64,000 nt of DNA from CAINVV01 sp037137375. Lineage in GTDB: Bacteria > Bacteroidota > Bacteroidia > Bacteroidales > Prolixibacteraceae. The notes below the pieces were generated by a model. That model was not told where the DNA came from. It was given only the letters and a program-made list of their open reading frames with translations, and made no database searches. Below, piece by piece: positions 1 to 7,341 of the stretch. Position numbers and translations under genes: made by a program. Within the stretch, counting starts at the first letter, position 1; each line of letters opens with the position of its first letter. Location: contig JBAXKJ010000009.1 of the NCBI GenBank assembly GCA_037137375.1, positions 88,294 to 152,293 on the forward strand. Direction: 5' to 3'.

Positions 1-277
1 TATCGACCCTGTTATAAAGCTTCTCCCCTTCTTCGATTGGCATTTCGCCACTCTCGGCCCGTTCTTTCAATTGGGCAATCTCATCTTCCTCCGCTTTGAT
101 GAAGTCAGATACAATCTGCTTTATTCTGGTCGTCTCTGCACGCAGCTGATCATTACTAAAACCGGTGATTCGGTCGTATTCCGCTTTGATCAACGCGATA
201 ACCGGCATAACTTCCTTGATATCCCTGTCCGATTTGTTACCAAGAAGACCCTTCAATAAATTTCCAAAAATTGACAT
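1..277 (-). CDS. secA: Preprotein translocase ATPase SecA, N-terminal fragment (cut by window edge)
   Basis: SecA is the cytoplasmic motor that pushes unfolded preproteins through SecYEG. Only the first 92 codons lie inside the window; the rest continues beyond the left edge, so no stop is seen. The start is the ATG at 277-275. The protein opens with a short hydrophobic stretch, then a charged helix containing SDRDIKEVMPVIALI and a D-x-L-R-A-x-T motif (around residue 43), the usual opening of the SecA nucleotide-binding domain. An acidic segment at about residues 57-92 matches the insertion typical of Bacteroidota SecA. It follows ferritin on the same strand after 158 bases and is probably transcribed separately. 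The identification rests on the N-terminus only. Confidence 0.8.
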   Translation of the reverse strand, partial: MSIFGNLLKGLLGNKSDRDIKEVMPVIALIKAEYDRITGFSNDQLRAETTRIKQIVSDFIKAEEDEIAQLKERAESGEMPIEEGEKLYNRVD

Positions 278-435
278 ATCAATATTTTAGTATTTCTACT
301 TTGTTCGATAAAAACTCTACTTCGGTCTTTTGACCTTTCGACTTCGTTCTACTGATGCGGATTTGCAATCTGCACCAGCGGAACTGTACCACCTTACCTG
401 CACCATTTTAAAGGTGCAAGTTAATTAGTTGGCCG
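278..435. other. Intergenic region with small inverted repeats, including a REP-like remnant
   Basis: This is the gap between the ferritin stop and the secA start. It holds an imperfect hairpin at 356-374 (TGCGGAT, loop TTGCA, ATCTGCA), a hairpin at 400-417 (GCACC...GGTGC) and a 4-bp stem at 324-335. The GGATTTGCAATC core resembles short palindromic intergenic repeats I associate with Bacteroidota genomes, which is recollection and not a search result. None of the stems has a run of T after it, so I do not call a terminator. The segment nearest 277 would be the secA leader. Confidence 0.4.
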
Positions 436-951
436 TTAGGCCTTTCCAGGAAAAGGATTAACGAAGACCCTGGCCTGCATTTCGCGGTCCATCATCAGCA
501 AACCCTGGCCTTCACCATTGATAAGCCTCAGGTTATTGAGAATTTGTTCAACATTGGCCTCTTCTTCAACTTGCTCATCAACAAACCATTGCAAAAAGCT
601 TTTGGCTGCATGGTCGCTTTCGCGGATGGCTGTATCCATCAGATTATTAATTAGTCCGGTGACTTTTAATTCATGTGCCAGCGTCTCTTCGAAAACATGC
701 ATGACACCCTTAAAATCAGTGTCTACTGCGGCTATCGGAGTCAGGATTACCCTTCCACCTCTTTCCAGTACGTAATCGAAGAAATGGGTGGCATGCGCCA
801 ATTCTTCCTGGTATTGAACTTTCAACCAGTTTGCACATCCTGCCATGCCAATTGACTGACAAAAAGCAGACATCGATAAATAAAGATATGCGGAATGAAA
901 TTCAGCATTAATTTGCTGATTTATTGCTGTTTCAACTGATTTTTTTAACAT
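436..951 (-). CDS. ftnA: Non-heme ferritin (FtnA type)
   Basis: This is a bacterial ferritin subunit that oxidises Fe(II) and stores it as a mineral inside a 24-mer shell in the cytoplasm. The 171-residue length is normal for the family. The ferroxidase ligands fall at the same positions as in E. coli FtnA: Glu17, Glu50 and His53 (in EELAH), Glu94, Gln127 and the Glu129/130 pair. There is no bacterioferritin-type heme methionine requirement and no signal peptide. The gene follows isocitrate dehydrogenase with a 19-base gap, so the two may be co-transcribed. Nothing unusual is seen. Confidence 0.95.
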   Translation of the reverse strand: MLKKSVETAINQQINAEFHSAYLYLSMSAFCQSIGMAGCANWLKVQYQEELAHATHFFDYVLERGGRVILTPIAAVDTDFKGVMHVFEETLAHELKVTGLINNLMDTAIRESDHAAKSFLQWFVDEQVEEEANVEQILNNLRLINGEGQGLLMMDREMQARVFVNPFPGKA

Positions 952-970
952 GATCCAAGTATTTTAAGTT

Positions 971-2197
971 TTAACTCATTCTATTATTTAGCTCTTCGAT
1001 CAGGGCTTCCATAAATTTCTCTGTTGTAAGATAATTGTCGGAAGTGAGTTGATCTCCGTAGATTGAAAGCGCTAGGTCTTTTGTCATCTTGCCAGATTCA
1101 ACTGTGTCGATGCAAACTTTTTCGACCAGTGCGGCAAAATCTCTTAAAGGCTGATTACCATCTAGTTTACCTCTGAAATCCAAGCCACGTGTCCAGGCAA
1201 AGATAGATGCGATCGGGTTGGTCGAGGTCGGCCGACCCTTCTGATGCTCGCGGTAGTGGCGTGTTACGGTTCCATGTGCGGCTTCTGCTTCCATGGTTCC
1301 ACCATCCGGGGTCAGGAGCACGGAAGTCATCAGTCCTAGGGAACCAAAGCCTTGAGCAACAGTATCTGACTGAACATCACCATCGTAATTCTTGCAAGCC
1401 CAGATGAAATTACCATTCCATTTTAGTGCTGAAGCCACCATATCATCGATCAGCCGATGTTCATAAGTAATGCCGATGGCATCGAACTGTGCCTTATAAT
1501 CCTTCAGGAAAATCTCTTCGAAAATATCCTTGAAGAATCCATCATATTTCTTCAGAATTGTATTTTTGGTCGACAAATAGAGTGGCCACTTCTTTGTCAA
1601 GGCCATCTTGAAACAACTGTGGGCAAATCCACGGATAGACTCTTCTGTGTTATACATGGCTAGTGCAACGCCGGGTCCGTCGAAATGAAAGACGTCATGG
1701 ATCTCTTGTTCGGAGCCGTCATCTGCTTTAAAACAAAGGGTTAACTTACCAGGACGGTCGATTACGATGTCAGTAGCCCGGTATTGATCTCCAAAAGCAT
1801 GACGACCAATCATGATCGGAGCCGTCCACTGCGGAACCAGTCTCGGTACGTTTTCAACGACGATTGGTTCACGGAAGATGGTGCCATCCAGAATATTGCG
1901 GATAGTTCCATTCGGTGATTTCCACATTTTCTTGAGACCAAACTCTTTTACGCGCGCCTCATCAGGAGTGATGGTGGCACATTTGATTCCAACATGGTAT
2001 TTTTTAATCGCATTTGCGGCATCAATGGTAACCTGATCGTTCGTTTCATCGCGGTATTCGATACCAAGGTCATAATATTTGATATCGATATCCAGGTAGG
2101 GTAAGATTAATTGCTCTCTGATCATTTTCCAGATGATCCGGGTCATTTCGTCCCCGTCTAACTCTACAACGGGGTTAAGTACTTTAATTTTTTGCAT
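971..2197 (-). CDS. icd: NADP-dependent isocitrate dehydrogenase (eukaryote-like type)
   Basis: This TCA-cycle enzyme converts isocitrate to 2-oxoglutarate with reduction of NADP+. At 408 residues it belongs to the homodimeric subfamily that includes human IDH1, not the E. coli Icd subfamily. Diagnostic stretches are the N-terminal VVELDGDEMTRIIW, the substrate loop KSPNGTIRNILDGTIFREPI (around residues 93-112) and the metal-site block near DGDVQSDTVAQGFGSLGLM. No signal peptide is present. The gene sits 77 bases after the dnaX stop and 19 bases before ferritin, all on the minus strand. The identity is secure. Confidence 0.96.
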   Translation of the reverse strand: MQKIKVLNPVVELDGDEMTRIIWKMIREQLILPYLDIDIKYYDLGIEYRDETNDQVTIDAANAIKKYHVGIKCATITPDEARVKEFGLKKMWKSPNGTIRNILDGTIFREPIVVENVPRLVPQWTAPIMIGRHAFGDQYRATDIVIDRPGKLTLCFKADDGSEQEIHDVFHFDGPGVALAMYNTEESIRGFAHSCFKMALTKKWPLYLSTKNTILKKYDGFFKDIFEEIFLKDYKAQFDAIGITYEHRLIDDMVASALKWNGNFIWACKNYDGDVQSDTVAQGFGSLGLMTSVLLTPDGGTMEAEAAHGTVTRHYREHQKGRPTSTNPIASIFAWTRGLDFRGKLDGNQPLRDFAALVEKVCIDTVESGKMTKDLALSIYGDQLTSDNYLTTEKFMEALIEELNNRMS

Positions 2198-2273
2198 CTA
2201 TTTTTATTTTTGAGTTCTTCTTTTTTGAAGGGTTAAAAGTACGAAATTTATTGATTTGCTGAATATGAGCGGA

Positions 2274-4162
2274 TCACTCAAAATCCAGGCCAAATCTTTG
2301 TTTCATCATACCAAGGATGGGATATTTCGCTGAAAGTGCATTGAATTTCTCCTGATCGGTGTATGGTTTATTCAATATTTCCTGAAGATTTTCCTTTACG
2401 CTAAAAATAATTGTGATGTGATCATTGTGTAGCATGGTGCTCAAATATGCCAGCAATTTTGGTTTAAGGTCCAGGATGATCCGCTGATTTTGTACGTCAT
2501 TATCGAGAATGTATTCAACCACTGAATTATCAAGCAATACGGGCTCCCTGACTGATAGGGCTGACTTCAGCTGGGGGGCATCAACGGTATCTGAAAAATC
2601 CCGCCACGCCTTAATTAATTGATCCTGATCGATTGGTTGTTCCTTGATTACACCTTTAGAACCGAAGGAAAGAGGATCGGGTTCTGAATCACCCGACTGC
2701 GATTCGCCTCTTAACATTCCTGAAATTGAGGGTGTAGAAAGATTTTCGCTGTGGTGACGTTTGGTCCTTCTTTCAGCGGATGCCGGTCTGACTGGGGTTG
2801 TCATCCTGTCAGCAGCATCTGACGGCTTGTCAGATAGTTGTTGTTGGGTTGGTGGCTGAGTTGCTGGCTGGGTTGATTGTTGAATGGACGATTGAGTGGA
2901 TGGTTGAGTGGATGGTTGAGTGGATGGTTGAGTGGATGGTTGGGAACTTGATTGCTGGTCGGGATTTGCAATCCTGACCTCTTTCTTGTCTCCGGAAGCA
3001 TCAGTAGTATTAAATATTGGAAGGAAGAAATAGGCATTTACTGCCTCGTCAACTGTTTTTTTTTTAACTGCTCTACCAACTGAGCGATCCTTACAAGCGT
3101 AAGCTCAACTAAAAAGCGCTGGTTAGAGGAATTTTTATATTGGATATCACATTCTGAGGCTAAGATCAATGCTGCCGTCAGGAAGTCTTCGGAACACTGG
3201 GTTGCCTGTTTCCGGTAACGTTCCTTTATTTCACCACCGACTTCAAGCAGCGGTAGCGTAATGGCATCCCTGCAAATCAGCAGGTCACGAAAATGATGCG
3301 ACAAGCCTATAATAAAATGATGGGCATTAAATCCTTTGGATAATATCTCATTGAATATCATTAGATTACCAGAAACATCACCCCTAGTAAAACCATCCGT
3401 AAGCTTAAAATAATAATCGTAATCGAGTACATTCAGATTGGAGATGGTATCCTGGTAAGTGACATTGTCTCCGCAAAAACTGACCACCTGGTCCAGGATG
3501 GATAAGGCATCACGCATGGCGCCATCCGCCTTCTGCGCGATGACATTCAAGGCTTCTGCCTCAATTTTCACCCCTTCTTTTCCGGCGACCTCCAGGAGAT
3601 GCTTTTCTATGTCGGAAACACTAATTCGGTTGAAATCATAGATCTGGCAACGGGAAAGAATGGTTGGGATGATTTTGTGCTTCTCGGTAGTGGCAAGGAT
3701 AAAAATCGCGTGAGCCGGAGGTTCTTCCAGCGTCTTCAGGAAGGCGTTAAAAGCCTGAGAAGATAACATGTGGACCTCATCGATGATATAAACGCTGTAC
3801 TTGCCAATTTGCGGGGGAATTCTGACCTTGTCGACCAGGGAGCGGATATCCTCGACTGAGTTATTCGACGCCGCATCGAGTTCGTGAATGTTGTACGAGC
3901 GGTTCTCGCCAAAAGAGATACAGGATTCGCACTTGTTACAGGGTTCGGTATCCGGAGAGAGATTCAAACAGTTGATCGTCTTGGCGAAGATTCTGGCAGA
4001 AGTGGTCTTCCCCACTCCTCTCGGACCACAAAACAAATAGGCATGAGCCAGGTGATTGCTCCTGATCGCATTCTTCAGGGTTGAAGTAATGGATGGCTGA
4101 CCGACTACCGTTGAAAAGGTGTCGGGACGATATTTCCTGGCTGATACGATGTAATGTTCCAT
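2274..4162 (-). CDS. dnaX: DNA polymerase III gamma/tau clamp-loader subunit, coding region split by a frameshift
   Basis: This is the AAA+ ATPase of the clamp loader. I start at the ATG at 4162, which gives MEHYIVSARKYRP; the upstream in-frame ATG at 4240 would add a spurious hydrophobic leader. Walker A GPRGVGKT is at residues 46-53, zinc-binding Cys at 65, 75, 78 and 81, DEVH at 129-132 and the sensor SRC at 170-172. The zero frame stops at 3038-3040, six codons past an A10 run (3056-3065), giving a 374-residue gamma-like protein. The -1 frame is open from the run to the stop at 2274 and encodes 260 more residues: a Q/P/S/T-rich linker and a tau-type C-terminus. Joined length is about 629 residues, normal for tau in this phylum. 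The shift may be programmed (ribosomal or transcriptional slippage) or an error in homopolymer length. Confidence 0.9.
2894..2941 (-). repeat. Four perfect 12-bp tandem repeats inside dnaX
   Basis: Plus-strand unit GAGTGGATGGTT occurs four times in a row, preceded by a diverged copy at 2882-2893. Read in the tau frame on the minus strand it encodes a Q-P-S-T repeat in the flexible linker between the AAA+ core and the tau tail. Because the unit is a multiple of three, copy-number change would alter linker length without changing frame. Confidence 0.9.
3056..3065 (-). promoter_or_regulatory. A10 slippery run at the dnaX frame junction
   Basis: On the minus strand the coding sequence reads TTA followed by nine more A, then CAG. 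The zero frame continues CAG TTG ACG AGG CAG TAA and ends. Slipping back one base, or transcribing one extra A, gives ACA GTT GAC GAG GCA and opens the tau reading frame. Long A runs are the known slippage site of dnaX in other bacteria: A-AAA-AAG ribosomal shifting in E. coli and transcriptional slippage on a homopolymer in Thermus. The functional role here is inferred. Confidence 0.6.
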
Positions 4163-4331
4163 GCAAAATGTTCCCGTAATTGACCCCAAAATTAAGAGAA
4201 AAATCATAGCTGGCAACCCGATGCGGATAGAAGTTATCAACTAAAAAATTAGGAAAATGTTTAGTAACAAGTTATCTAAACCGCCGTATAAAATACAATG
4301 ATTCTAAATAATGAAATTTAAAAGAGATATT

Positions 4332-4874
4332 ATGAAAACAATAATTTTTGCATTCGCACTCGTACTTTCAGTTTCAAGCCTGTCTGCTCAATCGAAAAAA
4401 TTGTATGATTTTAAGGCTACTACCCTGGATGGTCAGTCTTTTGATCTTTCTTCCCTAAAAGGTAAGAAAATCATGGTGGTCAATACCGCCTCAAAATGCG
4501 GTCTGACCCCGCAATATGCTAAGCTGCAGAAGCTCTACGACCAGTACAAAGACAAGAATTTTGTGATTATTGGTTTCCCTGCAAACAATTTTGCTTCGCA
4601 GGAACCAGGAACAAATTCTGAAATCAAAGAATTCTGTACAAAAAATTATGGTGTCACTTTCCCGATGATGTCGAAAATTTCTGTCAAGGGTGACGATATG
4701 GATCCTTTGTACAAGTGGCTCACATCCAAGGACGAAAACAAGGTTCTGGAGGCACCGGTACAATGGAACTTTCAGAAATTCCTGATTGACGAAAAAGGCC
4801 AGATTGCGGATGTCGCTTTTCCAAAAGAACTGCCTGATGAAGACAAGATCATCAAATGGATTGAAGGAAAATAA
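4332..4874 (+). CDS. Exported glutathione-peroxidase-family thiol peroxidase
   Basis: This GPx-fold enzyme reduces hydroperoxides and probably uses thioredoxin, since bacterial homologues mostly do. I choose the ATG at 4332, which begins a clean signal peptide (MKTIIFAFALVLSVSSLSAQ, cleavage after about residue 20); an in-frame ATG at 4311 would add seven charged residues. The peroxidatic Cys is Cys56 in NTASKCGLT, followed by Gln90 in the SQEPG block and the WNF tryptophan near the C-terminus. The Cys normally found in GFPCNQF is Ala here (GFPANNF), while Cys102 in FCTKNYG sits where plant enzymes carry their resolving Cys. The product is predicted to be periplasmic. It converges on the next gene. 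Confidence 0.85.
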   Translation: MKTIIFAFALVLSVSSLSAQSKKLYDFKATTLDGQSFDLSSLKGKKIMVVNTASKCGLTPQYAKLQKLYDQYKDKNFVIIGFPANNFASQEPGTNSEIKEFCTKNYGVTFPMMSKISVKGDDMDPLYKWLTSKDENKVLEAPVQWNFQKFLIDEKGQIADVAFPKELPDEDKIIKWIEGK

Positions 4875-4973
4875 CCCATTTTTTCAACAAGAAGAGCAGC
4901 TTTTTGCGAATCAGTTCGTATAAGGTTGCTTTTCTCTTTTTAATTCTGCACAACTACTCGTTGGAGGTAATCT

Positions 4974-7211
4974 TCACTTTTGAGGAGCACTTATCACTTT
5001 CAGGTATCTGCCCATCCAATAAGGTAATAACCAGATATCTCCGGCACTATGCTCAGAGGTACCGTTGCCCTTTATTCTATCCAGGCTGAACATATTTCCA
5101 TTGTGCCTCGAAACCGGCCGCTCATCGGGAGGAAGTACTTCTTTGAGGGTTTGTTTCCTGAAATTTGGTTCTAATAAATCTATATCCTTCCTGTTACTGT
5201 TAACAATCACCCAGTCAATCATATCCATTGGGTATTCCCTTAACCACCAGGCTGCCTCATTCAGATCAAAATCCGAAGTCCCCGTCAAAGCGGTAAAAAT
5301 ATTCCAGGCACCCTCCTTTTCGGGTCTTTCAATCTGCCAGTGATCGATGATGGCCTCCTTGAATTTTGCTTTAAGGGTATCATTAAAGGCATACCGGTAC
5401 AACCCCCAATAGCCCAGAAAATACATTTCATCATCCGAATGGTTCCAGTCTTCTGAAAGCTCTTTGCTTAACTGATCTGCTGAAGGATCCGCCGGCGAGA
5501 TGTTTGCCATCTTCTGCATGAGGTTTTCGTAGTAACCATATTTGTTCATCAGCTCAAATGCCTTCTGCTTATATTTCTCATTATGAGTAAAATGATAGGC
5601 CGTTTGAAGCATGGCTACAATATTGGAAGAATTTATTTTTCGGTCACCAACATTCTTTGGTCTCGCATTGACATAGGCAGGATTCCATTTGCCCCAGGTG
5701 GTTGGTTTTCCATCATAATCAATCAGATACATATCATTTCTCACAATATGATCCATTAAAATATCGATCAGGTGAATGGCGCGATTTTTCAGATCAGGAT
5801 CCGCAATCAGTTCAGCCATAGCCCCGTACACGAAGATATGACCAATTGCCTCATCGCTGCTGGTGGTGGCTTTCCAGTCCCACTCCGGATCGGGCGAATT
5901 TTTCCAACGGTCGGGATCTGAAAGATGTTTCATCCAGCCACTTCGCTCAAAAGAACGGGATGGGAAGCCTTTCAGACCATTGATACTGTAGAGCCGTTCC
6001 ATTGCATCCAGTGATTCACGGCAATTCTGAAGCGCATCTTCCGATTTTGTCACGGCATATCTGAAGACTTCTCCTGCCAGGTACATGGAAGTCCAAAGGC
6101 CGTCATTGTCAGAATCGCTCAATCTCCCACTCGCCAGATTTCCCTTTTCCATTCCATCATAAGAGGAGTTGAAACCATTGCGGATATGGCGTAAACGAAC
6201 CTGTTTCTCATAATATGCTGCCTTGTCGGCAAGCGTCCAGTTCTTGTAAACCAATTCGGACAGCCCTTTATCCGTAAGAATCAGCACACTCCCATTTTCT
6301 CCCTTGGCAAAGTCGACCACCAGGTTACCCGGAAGCCATCTTTCACCATTGTAGAAATCATATTTTCCATCTGCCCTCAGTTGAAAGGCTCCCTCAGAAG
6401 AACCAAACCACATCATGCCATTCACTTCCTTCAATACGGTGATATTGTTACAGGGCGTCCGCCGGACGATTGCGCCTTCTTGTTTCAACAAATTGGCATC
6501 CAATCGAAGGTATCCGTTTGTCGTTCCAATGAAAACAGTCTTTTTGTCTTGAGTCAGATCAAAACAGGTCATATTTTCGGCCTTAAACAAGCTCTTTATA
6601 TCCTTCTTCACAGGATCGAAACTGCAGAGTTGTTTGTTCCCGAGCAGCCAAAAAATCTTCCGTGAAGAATCATACCTGACAGACAGTACTTTAGAATCTG
6701 GAAAGACTCCTTGCCAGAATGCTCCGGTATTGTTTACAAGACTAATATTTTTACCGTCGGACACAAGGAAATTGAAATCCTCCCCTGCTTCGAATAATTT
6801 TGCACCTGAAAGTGCGTGCTTATCAAATAGTTTACCGGCCCAGGCATTGCTGAATACGGCCTGGTCATCCAGGAAGATAAACTGATCCTGAAAAACCAGC
6901 ATATCAGTCAGTTTTTTCTTCTCTACCGGCCTGTAAGAGTGATCCTTTTCGAGGGTTCCCGGATAGAGAAACTGGCCGTCATAAGGTTTGAAAAGTCCTT
7001 CGGATGTCATGATTTTGATGTCACCGTTCCGGTCGCAGCCGGCTTTCAACAATTTTAAGCCATCAGATTTGGCATAATACCTGATGCTGTACTCCTGAAG
7101 GAACGGAGTGTCCTGGTAAGCAGGTTGTTTGACTTTAACCTCCTTTTCAGGGGAGAAGGAGCATAAAAAAAATCCCCCGACGATCGTCAGAAGGCAGTAA
7201 AAATTTCCCAT
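4974..7211 (-). CDS. Exported protein with N-terminal propeller-like and C-terminal helical repeat regions, function unknown
   Basis: I do not recognise this 745-residue protein. It begins with a signal sequence containing a possible lipobox (GGFFLC). Residues of about 40-330 are rich in short beta motifs of the type seen in two-component-regulator propellers and WD-like blades, for example VFIGTTNGYLRLD and MMWFGSSEGAFQL. Residues of about 340-735 look all-helical with aromatic-rich turns (GLWTSMYLAGEVFRYAVT, WNHSDDEMYFLGYWGLYR), reminiscent of the six-hairpin (alpha/alpha) toroid of many glycosidases and lyases. No catalytic motif can be assigned. It is transcribed away from the divergent GH127 gene (130-base gap) and converges on the peroxidase gene. 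A carbohydrate-linked role is inferred only from the neighbourhood. Confidence 0.6.
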   Translation of the reverse strand: MGNFYCLLTIVGGFFLCSFSPEKEVKVKQPAYQDTPFLQEYSIRYYAKSDGLKLLKAGCDRNGDIKIMTSEGLFKPYDGQFLYPGTLEKDHSYRPVEKKKLTDMLVFQDQFIFLDDQAVFSNAWAGKLFDKHALSGAKLFEAGEDFNFLVSDGKNISLVNNTGAFWQGVFPDSKVLSVRYDSSRKIFWLLGNKQLCSFDPVKKDIKSLFKAENMTCFDLTQDKKTVFIGTTNGYLRLDANLLKQEGAIVRRTPCNNITVLKEVNGMMWFGSSEGAFQLRADGKYDFYNGERWLPGNLVVDFAKGENGSVLILTDKGLSELVYKNWTLADKAAYYEKQVRLRHIRNGFNSSYDGMEKGNLASGRLSDSDNDGLWTSMYLAGEVFRYAVTKSEDALQNCRESLDAMERLYSINGLKGFPSRSFERSGWMKHLSDPDRWKNSPDPEWDWKATTSSDEAIGHIFVYGAMAELIADPDLKNRAIHLIDILMDHIVRNDMYLIDYDGKPTTWGKWNPAYVNARPKNVGDRKINSSNIVAMLQTAYHFTHNEKYKQKAFELMNKYGYYENLMQKMANISPADPSADQLSKELSEDWNHSDDEMYFLGYWGLYRYAFNDTLKAKFKEAIIDHWQIERPEKEGAWNIFTALTGTSDFDLNEAAWWLREYPMDMIDWVIVNSNRKDIDLLEPNFRKQTLKEVLPPDERPVSRHNGNMFSLDRIKGNGTSEHSAGDIWLLPYWMGRYLKVISAPQK

Positions 7212-7341
7212 ATTGTTGAAGTAGTTATCAATACGATTCGCATCATAAAATTAATCAATTTTTCCCAAAAATTATTTTGGTGTCTTATTATTCTAAATGC
7301 GGATCAATTAACTTAGCGGGATAGTCGTAAAATTTAATTTC

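Noticed and set aside
3070..3090. tRNA gene suggested by a perfect D-arm sequence
   Set aside because: No acceptor stem, anticodon arm or T-loop follows; the sequence lies within dnaX codons and runs into the A10 tract.
4163..4240. Longer dnaX start at 4240
   Set aside because: It adds a hydrophobic leader unlike any DnaX; the ATG at 4162 begins the conserved N-terminus.
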